From: Lyngbya sp. HA4199-MV5
GTDB lineage: Bacteria > Cyanobacteriota > Cyanobacteriia > Leptolyngbyales > Leptolyngbyaceae
DNA: 64,000 bases
Direction: 5' to 3'
Assembly (NCBI GenBank): GCA_019359375.1
Contig: JAHHHL010000007.1
Span: 121,819-185,818 of the forward strand
Translations under genes and position numbers: made by a program
Notes under the pieces: generated by a model
What the model was told of the DNA's origin: nothing
Seen by the model: only the letters and a program-made list of their open reading frames with translations
Database searches by the model: none
Shown here: piece by piece, positions 48,162-57,985 of the stretch
Layout of the letters: each line of letters begins with the position of its first letter
Numbering within the stretch: position 1 is the first letter of the stretch

Positions 48162-51100
48162 ATGACTTCTGCCCCCCAGTCGTTGCCCGAATCGCTGCCT
48201 CAATCGTTGCCCCAACCGTTGACTGTCGCGTTACAGCTTCATCGTAGTGGACGGGTAGCGGAGGCTGAATCTGCCTATCGTCAGAGGCTTGAGCAGTATC
48301 CGTATGATGTAGATGCACTGAACCTGTTGGGTGCATTGATGTATCAACAGAAGCGCTTTGAGGAGGCGATCGCGTGCTTTGAGCGGGTTTTGGCGCTGCA
48401 ACCAGAGAATCCTGATGCATATAACAGTGTGGGCATCGCGCTGAAGGGGCAGGGCAAGCTGGAGGAGGCTGTAGCTCATTATCAGCAGGCATTGTTGCGG
48501 CAGCCTACTCATGTGGAAGCGTTGAATAATCTGGGTAATGCGCTCAAAGAGTTGGGTGACCTAGAGGGCGCGATCGCAGCCTATCGACAAGCCCTCGACC
48601 TACGACCCGTCTACCCCGAAGCACACAGCAATTTGGGCACAGCGCTGAAAGATCAGGGGATGCTGGAGGACGCGATCGCCCACTACCGGGAAGCCCTCCG
48701 CCTGAAGCCAACCTATGCGGAGGCGCATCACAATTTGGGGGTTGCCCTTCAGCGGCAAGGAATTCTAGAAGAAGCCATCCACCATTACCAGCAGGCGATC
48801 GCGCTCAAGCCTGAATACCCCGAAGCGCGTTACCACTGGGGCAATGCACTGCAACAGCAGAGTGATTTGGAAGACGCGATCGTTCAGTACCGACAGGCGA
48901 TCGTGCTAAAACCCACCTATGCGGAGGCGCATCACGGGCTGGCAAATGCTCTCCAGTTACAGGGCAAGATCGGGGACGCGATCGCGGCGTACCATGATGC
49001 GCTTACCCTCCGTGAAGATTATGCTGAGGCTCATAACAATCTGGGGAATGCGCTCCAGGAGCAAGGTAAGCGAGACGAGGCGATCGCCCATTATGAACGC
49101 GCCCTTTCTCTCCGACCGCAGTTTGCCGAAGCGCACAGCAATCTGGGTTCCGTGTTGAAAGACCTGAAGCAGTTTGATCAGGCGATCACCCACTTCCATC
49201 AGGCACTTGCTATTCGACCAGACTATGCCGAAGTTCACAACAACTTAGGCAATGCGTACCAGGATCAGGGCAATTTAGAAGCGGCGATCGACTGCTACCG
49301 CCAAGCGATCGCAATTAATCCCAACTTTGCCGAGATTCGGAGCAATCTTGGTAACTTGCTTCAGCAAGATGGAAAGTTTGAAGAAGCATTTGAGCATCTG
49401 GAAGCCGCGATCGTTGCCCAACCGGAGTACACCGGGGCATACAACAACCTTGGCATTGCCCGTCGCAACTACGGTGACATCGAAGCCGCCTTTGCTGCCT
49501 ATGATCAGGCGCTTGCCCTCGATCCAGGCTTTGTGGAAGCAAAATGGAACAAAGCGCTGACCCATTTGTTTACAGGCGATCTCACACAGGGCTTTGCTGG
49601 CTACGAATGGCGCTTGCAGTGGAGCAAATTTCAAGAGCAAAACCTACCGCGATCGTTTTCGCAGCCTCGGTGGGACGGTTCTCCTTTGAACGGCAAAACC
49701 ATCCTGCTCTATACCGAACAGGGCATGGGCGACACCATTCAGTTTATTCGCTACGCGGCGATCGTCGCTCAATCAGGCGGGAACGTGATTGTTGAGTGCC
49801 AAGCCGCCCTGGTAAATCTCCTTCAAACCGTTGCAGACATTCAGCAAGTCATTCCTCATGACACTCCCCTCCCTCCCTTCGATGTCCACGCCCCCCTCAT
49901 GAGCCTGCCCCACATCTTCGGCACCACCCTCGACACCATTCCCAACCACATTCCCTACCTCCAACTACCCGCTTCCCCCGCTCCCCTGCTCCCCCTGCCT
50001 CCCTTATCCCCACTCCCCACTCCCCACTCCCCACTCCCCCTCACGATCGGCATCGTCTGGAGTGGCAACCCCCACAACCCCTACAACCGCAACCGAGCCT
50101 GTCCGTTAGAGTATCTTCTTCCCCTCGCAACCTTACCCAACATCACGCTCTACAGCTTGCAAAAAGAGCTGTCAGCCGCAGAACAGCAGCAGTTGAATGG
50201 CTGTCCCTCCGTTCACAACTTGCAGGAACACCTCCACGATTTTGTCGATACAGCCGCCATCATCCATGAGCTTGATCTCGTCATTGCAGTAGATACGGCT
50301 GTGGCACATCTCGCTGGGGCATTGGGGAAACCTGTGTGGCTGCTGCTACCCTTCTCCCCCGACTGGCGCTGGATGCAGGAGCGCAACGATAGCCCCTGGT
50401 ATCCCACGATGCGGCTGTTCCGGCAACCCACGTTTGGGGATTGGGGCAGTGTGATGGAGATGGTGAGAAAGGCGCTAGAAGGCAGGAGGCAGAAGGCAGA
50501 GGGCAGAAGGCAGGAGCTAGGAGGCAGAAACCCCCCACCCTGCACCCTACCCCCCACTCCTCACCCCTCGCACCTTACTCCTCATTCCTCTCCTCATTCC
50601 CCACTCCCCACTCCCCACTCCCTCCTTAAAGAAGCTGTCCGTCACCACCAGGCAAGACAATACCGTGAGGCGGAACAGTTGTGTCGTCAGATCTTGCAGC
50701 AGCAGGACGATCATGCGGATGCGTGGCATTTGTTGGGCATGGTGGCACATCAGGAGCGTAAGTTCGATGCGGCGATCGCAGCCTATCGTCGCGCTCTAGC
50801 AGCCAATCCGGAGCATCACGATACGTACAACAATCTGGCAGTGGCACTGCAAGAACTGGAACAGATTGATGAGGCGATCGCCCACTACGAAAAGGCGATC
50901 GCGCTGAAGCCAGACTTTGCGGATGCTCACAACAATTTTGCCAATGCACTCCGCCATAAAGGACGAACCGAGGAGGCGATCGCTCACTATCAGCAGGCGA
51001 TTGTGCTGCGACCTAACTACGCGGATGCTCACAATAATTTAGGACTGATCTACTTTGCAGAAGGGGAGTTTGAGCAGGCGGCGGCATGTTACCGTCAGGC

Positions 51101-53852
51101 GATCGCGGTGAAGCCAGACTTTCCCCAGGTGCACAATCATTTGGGCAATGCCTTAAAGGAACTGGGCGACTTTGATGCTGCCGTGAAATGCTACGAGCAG
51201 GCGATCGCGCTCAAGCCCGATTATGCGAAAGCCTTCAATAACTGGGGCAATATCTTCCGCGATCGGGGTGCTCTGCAAGAAGCCGTGCAGTATTACAACC
51301 AGGCAACCGCGATCGAGCCGACCTTTGCCGAGGCACACTGGAACAAAGCACTCACCCTGTTGCTCAACGGCGAATTGCAGGCTGGCTTTGCCGAATACGA
51401 ATGGCGCTGGCAGGTGAAACTACCCACCTTTCAGCCCATGCGCTCCCTAGCCCAACCCCGCTGGGACGGCTCTCCTCTGGCAGGTAAAACCATCTTCCTC
51501 CATGCTGAACAGGGTATGGGCGACATGATTCAGTTTGCGCGCTATGTGCCCCTGGTTGCTCAGCAAGGCGGACGCGTCGTGCTGGAATGCCACGCGCCAC
51601 TCGTGAACCTCTTCAAACAGCTTCCTGGCATACAGGCGATCGTCTCTTACGGCAGCACACCCCCTCCCTTCGATGTCCACGCGCCCCTCATGAGCCTGCC
51701 CCACATCCTCGGCATCACCCTCAACACCATCCCCGCCGACATCCCCTACCTTCAACTACCTGCTTCCCTCGCTCCCCCACTCCCCACTCCCCACTCCCCA
51801 CTCCCCCTCAAGCTCGGCATCGTCTGGAGCGGCAACCCCCAAAACCCCTACAACCGCACTCGCGCCTGCCCGTTAGACCCGCTACTATCCCTGGCAGAGC
51901 TTCCTGGGATTGCCCTCTACAGCTTGCAGAAGGAATTGACTGAGGGCGATCGCTCTCTTCTACAAGCTCATCCCCATGTCCACGCGCTGCACGAACATCT
52001 GCACGATTTCGTCGATACAGCCGCGCTGATCAATCAGCTTGATCTAATCATCGCCGTCGATACCTCGGTTGCCCATCTCGCGGGTGCCCTGGGCAAACCT
52101 GTGTGGCTCTTGCTGCCCTATGCCCCAGATTGGCGCTGGATGCTGGGACGAGAGGATAGTCCCTGGTATCCCACGATGCAACTGTTTCGCCAACCAGCGT
52201 ATGGGGATTGGAGCAGTGTAGTGAAGGCAGTGAAAGAGGCGTTAGAGGGCAGGAGGCAGGGGGCAGGAGGCAGAAGGGAGCAGGAGAGGCAGAGGGAGCA
52301 GGGGGAGCAAGGCAATCTGCTCCACACCCCGTACCCCGTACCCCGTACCCTGTACCCCATTCCCCGTACCCCACACCCCGTACCCCACACCCCACACCCC
52401 ACACCCCACTCCCTCCCCACCGCTCTCCAGCATTACCACAGCGGCAATTTCGCCGAAGCAGAACGGCTGTGTCGTGACGTGTTGCAGCAGCAGCCCGATC
52501 GCGTGGAAGCGTTGCAAATTCTGAGTGTGTCGCTCTGTCGCATGGGGCAATCAGCCGCCGCCATTCCCTACCTCCAACGCTTAGCGCAATTGCAACCGGA
52601 AGCCGCAGAATCGTGGAGTAATTTGGGCACGGCGTTGCAGGAGCAGGGACAGATTGAAGCGTCGATCGCCCATTTTCACCGTGCGATCGTCCTGCAACCG
52701 GACTATGCAGATGCCCATTACAATCTGGCGCTGGTACTTCAAGAGCAGGATCGGTTGGAAGATGCTCTGTTTCACAGCCAGCGGGTGCTTGCGCTCAAAC
52801 CAGACTATGCGGATGCGTTCTACAATCACGGCTTTCTATTGCGGCGGTTGGGACGACTGGAAGAGGCGATCGCCCACTATCGCACCGCCATTCAGCTTGC
52901 CCCGAATTCTGCTGGAGCGCACAAAAATCTGGGTCATGCACTCCTACTCACAGGCGAGTTACAGCAGGGCTTTCAGGAATACGAGTGGCGCTGGCGACAG
53001 TCCGGATGGACACCACGATCGTATCCCCAGCCGCTCTGGGATGGATCGCCCCTCGATGGCAAAACCATTCTCCTGCACGCCGAGCAAGGGTTTGGGGACA
53101 CCATTCAATTCATCCGCTATGCCGCACTGGTGAAAGCGTTGGGAGCGCAGGTCATCGTAGAATGCCCACCTGAGTTGCAGACGCTCCTGGAATCTGCGAC
53201 AGGCATCGATCAATACGTTGCTCAAGGCACGCCCCTCCCGACCTTTGACCTTCACGCGCCATTACTTAGCCTCCCCCATCTGCTAGGCACAACTCTGGAA
53301 ACCATTCCTGCCACTATCCCCTACCTCCATCCACCCCTTCCCCTGCTTCCCCGACTCCCGACTCCCGACTCCCCACTCCCCTCCCTCAAAATCGGCATCG
53401 TCTGGACGGGCAACCCTGACCACAAAAACAATCGCTATCGTTCGTTTGCGATCGACCGCTTTCTTGCCGCTTGCCAAAGACCAGGGATTTCGTTCTACAG
53501 CTTACAAAAGGGCGCAGACGAAGACTTGCAGACTTCTAAGATGCCAATTCAGAATCTAGGGCAGCATCTACACGACTTTAGCGACACGGCAGGCGCGATC
53601 GCTCAACTCGACCTGGTAATCACCATTGATACTGCTGTGGCACATCTCGCAGGTGCGCTGGGAAAACCTGTCTGGCTGTTGCTCTCCTTCGCTCCCGACT
53701 GGCGCTGGCTATTGGAACGTGAAGATAGCCCCTGGTATCCCACGATGCGCCTGTTTCGACAACGCCAACGGGGAAACTGGCAGGGTGTATTTGAGCAAGT
53801 TGCAGCCGCATTATGGCTATGGGTAGAAACGGGCAAAACGAACGGGCACTGA
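48162..53852 (+). CDS. Giant TPR protein with three TPR + glycosyltransferase (GT9-like) modules
   Basis: Long TPR arrays (AIAHYRQAL..KPDYAEAHNNLGNAL), each followed by DGSPLxGKTILLxxEQGxGDTIQFIRY...IGIVWSGNP...YSLQKE...DFxDTAxxIxxLDLVIxVDTAVAHLAGALGKPVWLLL; linkers are STRR-derived. ORF track starts at 48075; ATG at 48162 preferred. Confidence 0.88.
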   Translation: MTSAPQSLPESLPQSLPQPLTVALQLHRSGRVAEAESAYRQRLEQYPYDVDALNLLGALMYQQKRFEEAIACFERVLALQPENPDAYNSVGIALKGQGKLEEAVAHYQQALLRQPTHVEALNNLGNALKELGDLEGAIAAYRQALDLRPVYPEAHSNLGTALKDQGMLEDAIAHYREALRLKPTYAEAHHNLGVALQRQGILEEAIHHYQQAIALKPEYPEARYHWGNALQQQSDLEDAIVQYRQAIVLKPTYAEAHHGLANALQLQGKIGDAIAAYHDALTLREDYAEAHNNLGNALQEQGKRDEAIAHYERALSLRPQFAEAHSNLGSVLKDLKQFDQAITHFHQALAIRPDYAEVHNNLGNAYQDQGNLEAAIDCYRQAIAINPNFAEIRSNLGNLLQQDGKFEEAFEHLEAAIVAQPEYTGAYNNLGIARRNYGDIEAAFAAYDQALALDPGFVEAKWNKALTHLFTGDLTQGFAGYEWRLQWSKFQEQNLPRSFSQPRWDGSPLNGKTILLYTEQGMGDTIQFIRYAAIVAQSGGNVIVECQAALVNLLQTVADIQQVIPHDTPLPPFDVHAPLMSLPHIFGTTLDTIPNHIPYLQLPASPAPLLPLPPLSPLPTPHSPLPLTIGIVWSGNPHNPYNRNRACPLEYLLPLATLPNITLYSLQKELSAAEQQQLNGCPSVHNLQEHLHDFVDTAAIIHELDLVIAVDTAVAHLAGALGKPVWLLLPFSPDWRWMQERNDSPWYPTMRLFRQPTFGDWGSVMEMVRKALEGRRQKAEGRRQELGGRNPPPCTLPPTPHPSHLTPHSSPHSPLPTPHSLLKEAVRHHQARQYREAEQLCRQILQQQDDHADAWHLLGMVAHQERKFDAAIAAYRRALAANPEHHDTYNNLAVALQELEQIDEAIAHYEKAIALKPDFADAHNNFANALRHKGRTEEAIAHYQQAIVLRPNYADAHNNLGLIYFAEGEFEQAAACYRQAIAVKPDFPQVHNHLGNALKELGDFDAAVKCYEQAIALKPDYAKAFNNWGNIFRDRGALQEAVQYYNQATAIEPTFAEAHWNKALTLLLNGELQAGFAEYEWRWQVKLPTFQPMRSLAQPRWDGSPLAGKTIFLHAEQGMGDMIQFARYVPLVAQQGGRVVLECHAPLVNLFKQLPGIQAIVSYGSTPPPFDVHAPLMSLPHILGITLNTIPADIPYLQLPASLAPPLPTPHSPLPLKLGIVWSGNPQNPYNRTRACPLDPLLSLAELPGIALYSLQKELTEGDRSLLQAHPHVHALHEHLHDFVDTAALINQLDLIIAVDTSVAHLAGALGKPVWLLLPYAPDWRWMLGREDSPWYPTMQLFRQPAYGDWSSVVKAVKEALEGRRQGAGGRREQERQREQGEQGNLLHTPYPVPRTLYPIPRTPHPVPHTPHPTPHSLPTALQHYHSGNFAEAERLCRDVLQQQPDRVEALQILSVSLCRMGQSAAAIPYLQRLAQLQPEAAESWSNLGTALQEQGQIEASIAHFHRAIVLQPDYADAHYNLALVLQEQDRLEDALFHSQRVLALKPDYADAFYNHGFLLRRLGRLEEAIAHYRTAIQLAPNSAGAHKNLGHALLLTGELQQGFQEYEWRWRQSGWTPRSYPQPLWDGSPLDGKTILLHAEQGFGDTIQFIRYAALVKALGAQVIVECPPELQTLLESATGIDQYVAQGTPLPTFDLHAPLLSLPHLLGTTLETIPATIPYLHPPLPLLPRLPTPDSPLPSLKIGIVWTGNPDHKNNRYRSFAIDRFLAACQRPGISFYSLQKGADEDLQTSKMPIQNLGQHLHDFSDTAGAIAQLDLVITIDTAVAHLAGALGKPVWLLLSFAPDWRWLLEREDSPWYPTMRLFRQRQRGNWQGVFEQVAAALWLWVETGKTNGH

Positions 53853-53900
53853 TAGAGAAACCCTGTAAAAACATCTTGCCCTGCACACACATTTCCACAC

Positions 53901-55769
53901 TCAATCAGCACGTTTTTCTAGCAGTATGTCATTGCCTTGATGCAATCGTTTGACTTTAGTGCCAAAAATATTTACGAAGGCATCGATCGCACTTTGAGGC
54001 TGTACTGAAGCATTGCTCAAAGCTGCATTAACCCCATAGCCAGCAAAGAGAATCATGCCACCAGGCGTTAATAAACCCCAGCTTAAAACAGCCATCTCTA
54101 ACAGTTCGCTTGCAGTTACTATACCGCTGATTACAATTAATTGATAGCAATGATACGGCTGCGATCGCAAAAGATCACGAGGCACACCTGCAATTTTATG
54201 CACCTTCTCAGCAGCCCCGGCACGGACAATATTTGCAGCCAATTGTTCTAAAAGGATCTGTTCATTTGCGGCTGCTTCCACAGGATAGATACAAGTCAGG
54301 GCAGTTGTTTGGTGCAACAAAAGATTATCCAACAGCCAGCAGGCAATGCGTCCATCCTGACTACCAACCGTGAGTACCTTTAGATTTTCAACCATTTGCA
54401 AGGGCTGAAGAAGTTTTGCTAAAGCTTGCAAATCAACCTCTGTAAAACCACTAGAAAATTGATAGCCTTTTACCAATAATTGATGCTGATAAATAGCCTT
54501 GGCAAGCTCTCCGATCGCTTCTGTAAACTCTGGCTCCAATGCTACTGCCTGTTGCAAGGAGGCGATCGCTGGCTCATATTGTTTCTGCTTTGCCAGTACC
54601 GTACCGACATTAAAATGAATTCTCGCTAAATCCGCTGTAGAAAGCGCAGGCTTGAGCGCGATCGCCTTTTGAAAATAGATGCCTGCTTGCTCCAAATCGC
54701 CCTGCTTGTGAAGCGCCGAACCAAAATTGTTGTAAGCTGCTGCCAGAATGTTTTTCACGCTGTCACGAGTGGCAGGTTCTGCAACCATTCCTACTTCATA
54801 GAGTGCGATCGCTTCCGAGTAGCATTCCTGAGAGAGATAATCGTTGGCTAACTGTTGCCAGCTCAGAATAGCGGCGAAATCAGCCGTCAAAGGCATTTTC
54901 CTAAACTTTTCGATGAGATAGCTAAAGCGATCTTGTTCTAGTTTTCGTCGCAATAGGTGTAGCATTTTTTCCTCAGGCGAAGTGTCGTCCTGAACCTGAT
55001 CCGGTGCCGTTTGAAATTTCTTGAGTTGGCGATCGAAGTTATTACCGGGATAGCGAATATATTCAACGGTTTCAATTTCAACCTTCAGCACCTTAAAAAA
55101 CTTCGCCATCCACAAGTCGTAGGAAACGTCCTCACATCCACCAATTTCTTTGTATACAGGTGCTTCCGGAAAACCTTCAATAAATTCGTGACAATCTCGA
55201 CGAATACAGAGATTGAGTGCTAGCGTATTTTCGATCGCCATTTTCCAGTAGGGATGAAGCGGATCTTGCATTTTTACACCCGTACGTACAACCCCGATGG
55301 CATGAGGAGGCAGTGTGAGTGGATACGTTTTCTCACCAACCGTAATTTCAACTCGCTTCAGCTTTGGCTCACCGGGATCAGGGTCATGATTAAGCAGCAG
55401 GAAACAAAGATAAATATGTTCTTGAAAGATGAGATCATCCCCGTCACAAAAAAAGAGCATATCGCCCTTTGCAATCTTCGCGCCTGTATTTCTTGCAGGA
55501 CCAATACCAAGGCTCTTAAAGTGTTTGATGACCTTAAAGTAGGGTCTATTTCGACCAAACTCTTTGAGTAAGTCGGGTGTGCGATCGGTCGATGCCTCAT
55601 CGACAACAATCAGTTCAGACGTAACTGGACGAGACCCACGGTACTGGGCATGAAAAAAGGCAATACTAGCATCAATACTTTCTAACGTGCGAATGATTTC
55701 ATGCTCCTTATTCAGCACAGGAACGATGACCGAAAATGACGTGATCATAGTTTTAATCTCGTTGTTCAA
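53901..55769 (-). CDS. Glycosyltransferase family 2 with TPR region
   Basis: SFSVIVPVLNKEHEIIRTLESIDASI...ELIVVDEASTDRTPDLLKEF...ARNTGAKIAKGDMLFFCDGDDLI, then TPRs. Confidence 0.9.
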   Translation of the reverse strand: MNNEIKTMITSFSVIVPVLNKEHEIIRTLESIDASIAFFHAQYRGSRPVTSELIVVDEASTDRTPDLLKEFGRNRPYFKVIKHFKSLGIGPARNTGAKIAKGDMLFFCDGDDLIFQEHIYLCFLLLNHDPDPGEPKLKRVEITVGEKTYPLTLPPHAIGVVRTGVKMQDPLHPYWKMAIENTLALNLCIRRDCHEFIEGFPEAPVYKEIGGCEDVSYDLWMAKFFKVLKVEIETVEYIRYPGNNFDRQLKKFQTAPDQVQDDTSPEEKMLHLLRRKLEQDRFSYLIEKFRKMPLTADFAAILSWQQLANDYLSQECYSEAIALYEVGMVAEPATRDSVKNILAAAYNNFGSALHKQGDLEQAGIYFQKAIALKPALSTADLARIHFNVGTVLAKQKQYEPAIASLQQAVALEPEFTEAIGELAKAIYQHQLLVKGYQFSSGFTEVDLQALAKLLQPLQMVENLKVLTVGSQDGRIACWLLDNLLLHQTTALTCIYPVEAAANEQILLEQLAANIVRAGAAEKVHKIAGVPRDLLRSQPYHCYQLIVISGIVTASELLEMAVLSWGLLTPGGMILFAGYGVNAALSNASVQPQSAIDAFVNIFGTKVKRLHQGNDILLEKRAD

Positions 55770-55787
55770 CGGTGCTGAATGTCTGGT

Positions 55788-57242
55788 CTAATGTTGCCGT
55801 GACGATTCAATTTGCATCACTTGAATGAACTCGCCGCTGCTAATGTGAGTTTGCCCCACGGGTACCACCGCCAACCCACTGGTACCCGCCAAATTGATCA
55901 AATTTCCTGAACTATGACTACCACCAGCCAACGTAAATTCGTACAACCCATCCACCAAATACAGATGTCCCCAAAGATATGATTCTCGCTTACCGTCCGA
56001 TCGCAAATCAACCCGTGTTTTTGCTTTCACAAACGTTGGCTTCCAAGTTGCTTCCGGTAAACCCGATAGCTTTCGCAGGGCTGGCTCTACAAACCGCCAG
56101 AAGGTAACGAGTGCGGAGACTGGGTTGCCAGGAAGACCGAAGTAGAGGATGGGTGTGGGGTGTAGGGTGTGGGGTGTAGGGTGAGGAGTGAGGAGTGAGG
56201 AGTGAGGAGTGAGGAGTTGGGCAAGAGCCTCTGCTTCCCCTGCTTCCCCTGCCCCCTTCTGCCCTCTGCCTTCTGCCTTCCCTGCTTCCCCTGCCCCCTT
56301 CTGCCCTCTGCCCTCTGCCTCCTGCCTTTCCATCGCCTCTTGCCTTTCCATCGCCTCCTGCCTTTCAAACGTCGCTACCGTCAACGGCTTTCCGGGCTTC
56401 ACTGCGACGGCGCGAATGTGAATGGTGCCTCCCAAGGTCGCCAGGATATCTTCCACATAATCGTAATCGCCAACTGAGACACCACCGGAGGAAAGCACGA
56501 TGTCAGATTGCGCGATCGCAGCGGCGATCGCCACTTTGAGCGCCTCCGGGTCATCCCGCACCACTCCCAAGCGCAGGGGAATTGCGCCTGCCTGCGCCAC
56601 CAAACTCGCCAGCGCATATTGATTGGAGTCCACAATTTCACCGGGCTGAAGCGGTCGATCGATGCTGACCAGTTCATCCCCTGTCGATAAAATTGCGACG
56701 CGGGGTTGGCGGTACACTGTTACCTGCGCGCACTGAGCCGCTGCTAATACCGCTATTTCAGGAGCCTGGAGTTGTAAACCTGATGGCAAAAGAGGGCTGC
56801 CTGCCTGATAGAACGCTCCCCTCTGCCGTACAAATGCTTGCGGTTGTGGAGCAGCGAGTACCGTCACCATATCTCCATCTCGCTGCGTGTCTTCCTGAAT
56901 GACGATCGTGTCTGCTCCTTGAGGCATCACCGAACCCGTGAGTATGCGCGCCGCCTGCCCTGCCCCAACCGTCTGCTGTGGCTGATAGCCCGCTGGAATG
57001 GTTTCGATAATTTCTAATCGCACCGGAGACTCTGCTGAACACACCTGCACATCGGCATAGCGGACAGCATAGCCATCCATTGCCGAGTTATCCCAATGCG
57101 GAAAGTCCAACGCACTCGTTACAGCACCCGCTAGCACTCGACCAAGCGCATCCATCAGGTTGAGTACCTCACGGTCGCGATCGGCATCTAGCGGCTGCAC
57201 AAGCCCTAAAATGATCGTTTCTGCTTGCTCAACTGAAAGCAT
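55788..57242 (-). CDS. moeA: Molybdopterin molybdenumtransferase, with long heptamer/nonamer repeat insertion
   Basis: DFPHWDNSAMDGYAVRYADV...GAGQAARILTGSVMPQGADTIVIQE...STGDELV...SSGGVSVGDYDYV...FGLPGNPVSALVTF; about 70-residue low-complexity insert. Confidence 0.95.
   Translation of the reverse strand: MLSVEQAETIILGLVQPLDADRDREVLNLMDALGRVLAGAVTSALDFPHWDNSAMDGYAVRYADVQVCSAESPVRLEIIETIPAGYQPQQTVGAGQAARILTGSVMPQGADTIVIQEDTQRDGDMVTVLAAPQPQAFVRQRGAFYQAGSPLLPSGLQLQAPEIAVLAAAQCAQVTVYRQPRVAILSTGDELVSIDRPLQPGEIVDSNQYALASLVAQAGAIPLRLGVVRDDPEALKVAIAAAIAQSDIVLSSGGVSVGDYDYVEDILATLGGTIHIRAVAVKPGKPLTVATFERQEAMERQEAMERQEAEGRGQKGAGEAGKAEGRGQKGAGEAGEAEALAQLLTPHSSLLTPHPTPHTLHPTPILYFGLPGNPVSALVTFWRFVEPALRKLSGLPEATWKPTFVKAKTRVDLRSDGKRESYLWGHLYLVDGLYEFTLAGGSHSSGNLINLAGTSGLAVVPVGQTHISSGEFIQVMQIESSRQH
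56149..56370. repeat. STRR-like composite insertion within moeA
   Basis: GTGTGGGGTGTAGGG..., GAGGAGTGAGGAGTGAGGAG..., CTTCCCCTGCTTCCCC, CTTCTGCCCTCTGCC, TTTCCATCGCCTCTTGCCTTTCCATCGCC. Confidence 0.9.
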
Positions 57243-57608
57243 AAGAGGGAAAGGGGTGAAGAGAGGTTTGAGTGTCGAGGTGATTTAGTTGTTGGAGGGC
57301 AGGAGGCAGAGGACAGAAAGCAGCAGAGGGGGCAGGGGGAGCAGGGGACAGGGGACAGGGAGAGCAAGAGCATCTGGATTCAGCGTTTGAAAATCATCCC
57401 TCATCCTTCATCCCTCATCCTTCTCTTCCCCCACACCCCACACCCACTCTCGCACGACTGAAATGTCGCAACCAGCACACTCCATTTTGGTGCATACGCT
57501 ATTCTGTAAGGGTGTAGCGTGATTTATCGGTTAAACTACTCAGACTATGGTTGCACATCAGCCATATAAAAAGAATTTGCAGATAAGGTTCTTCTCTTTG
57601 AGGTGTTT

Positions 57609-57872
57609 ATGGCTAATCCACAGTTCCCTTCCTTCTCTGAAAATGCGTTTCAGTCAGGCGAACTACCCCAAGAGCTATTGAATCAAGAGCGATTGAGTCG
57701 GCTTCCGGCTGATTCGGAAATCTGGCATAACCTGAAGCAGGCGATCGCAGCAAGCTCTGGGTTCAAGCGTTGGCAGCTAGAACGTAATACCGATGGGCGG
57801 TTAAGTGAGCTTAACTTGGATCATTTAGTGCGCTACTACCTGCGCGAAACCTTAGAAACGCTGGCTTATTAG
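57609..57872 (+). CDS. Conserved hypothetical small protein
   Basis: MANPQFPSFSENAFQSGELPQELLNQERLSRLPADSEIWHNLKQAIAASSGFKRW...; compact intact ORF. Confidence 0.65.
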   Translation: MANPQFPSFSENAFQSGELPQELLNQERLSRLPADSEIWHNLKQAIAASSGFKRWQLERNTDGRLSELNLDHLVRYYLRETLETLAY

Positions 57873-57985
57873 AGTTAAACCCTATCCAAAAATCAACTTT
57901 GTAAGGTGAGCAATGCCCGCTTTACCCGGACAGATCAAAGGAGGTCAAGGTGTTCGCTGAGCCATTAAGGCGAGTAGTGCCGCTG

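Noticed and set aside
50441-50629. ORFs reading [11 protein letters not shown] or HPTPHTPHP peptides in other frames (also 52208-52477, 56202-56477, 36309-36593)
   Set aside because: Heptamer arrays lacking stops produce open frames on both strands; no evidence that these are separate genes.
3847-57450. Short regular repeats as possible CRISPR arrays
   Set aside because: Units are 7 or 9 nt, contiguous, with no unique spacers and no cas genes in the window; they fit STRR-type low-complexity repeats.
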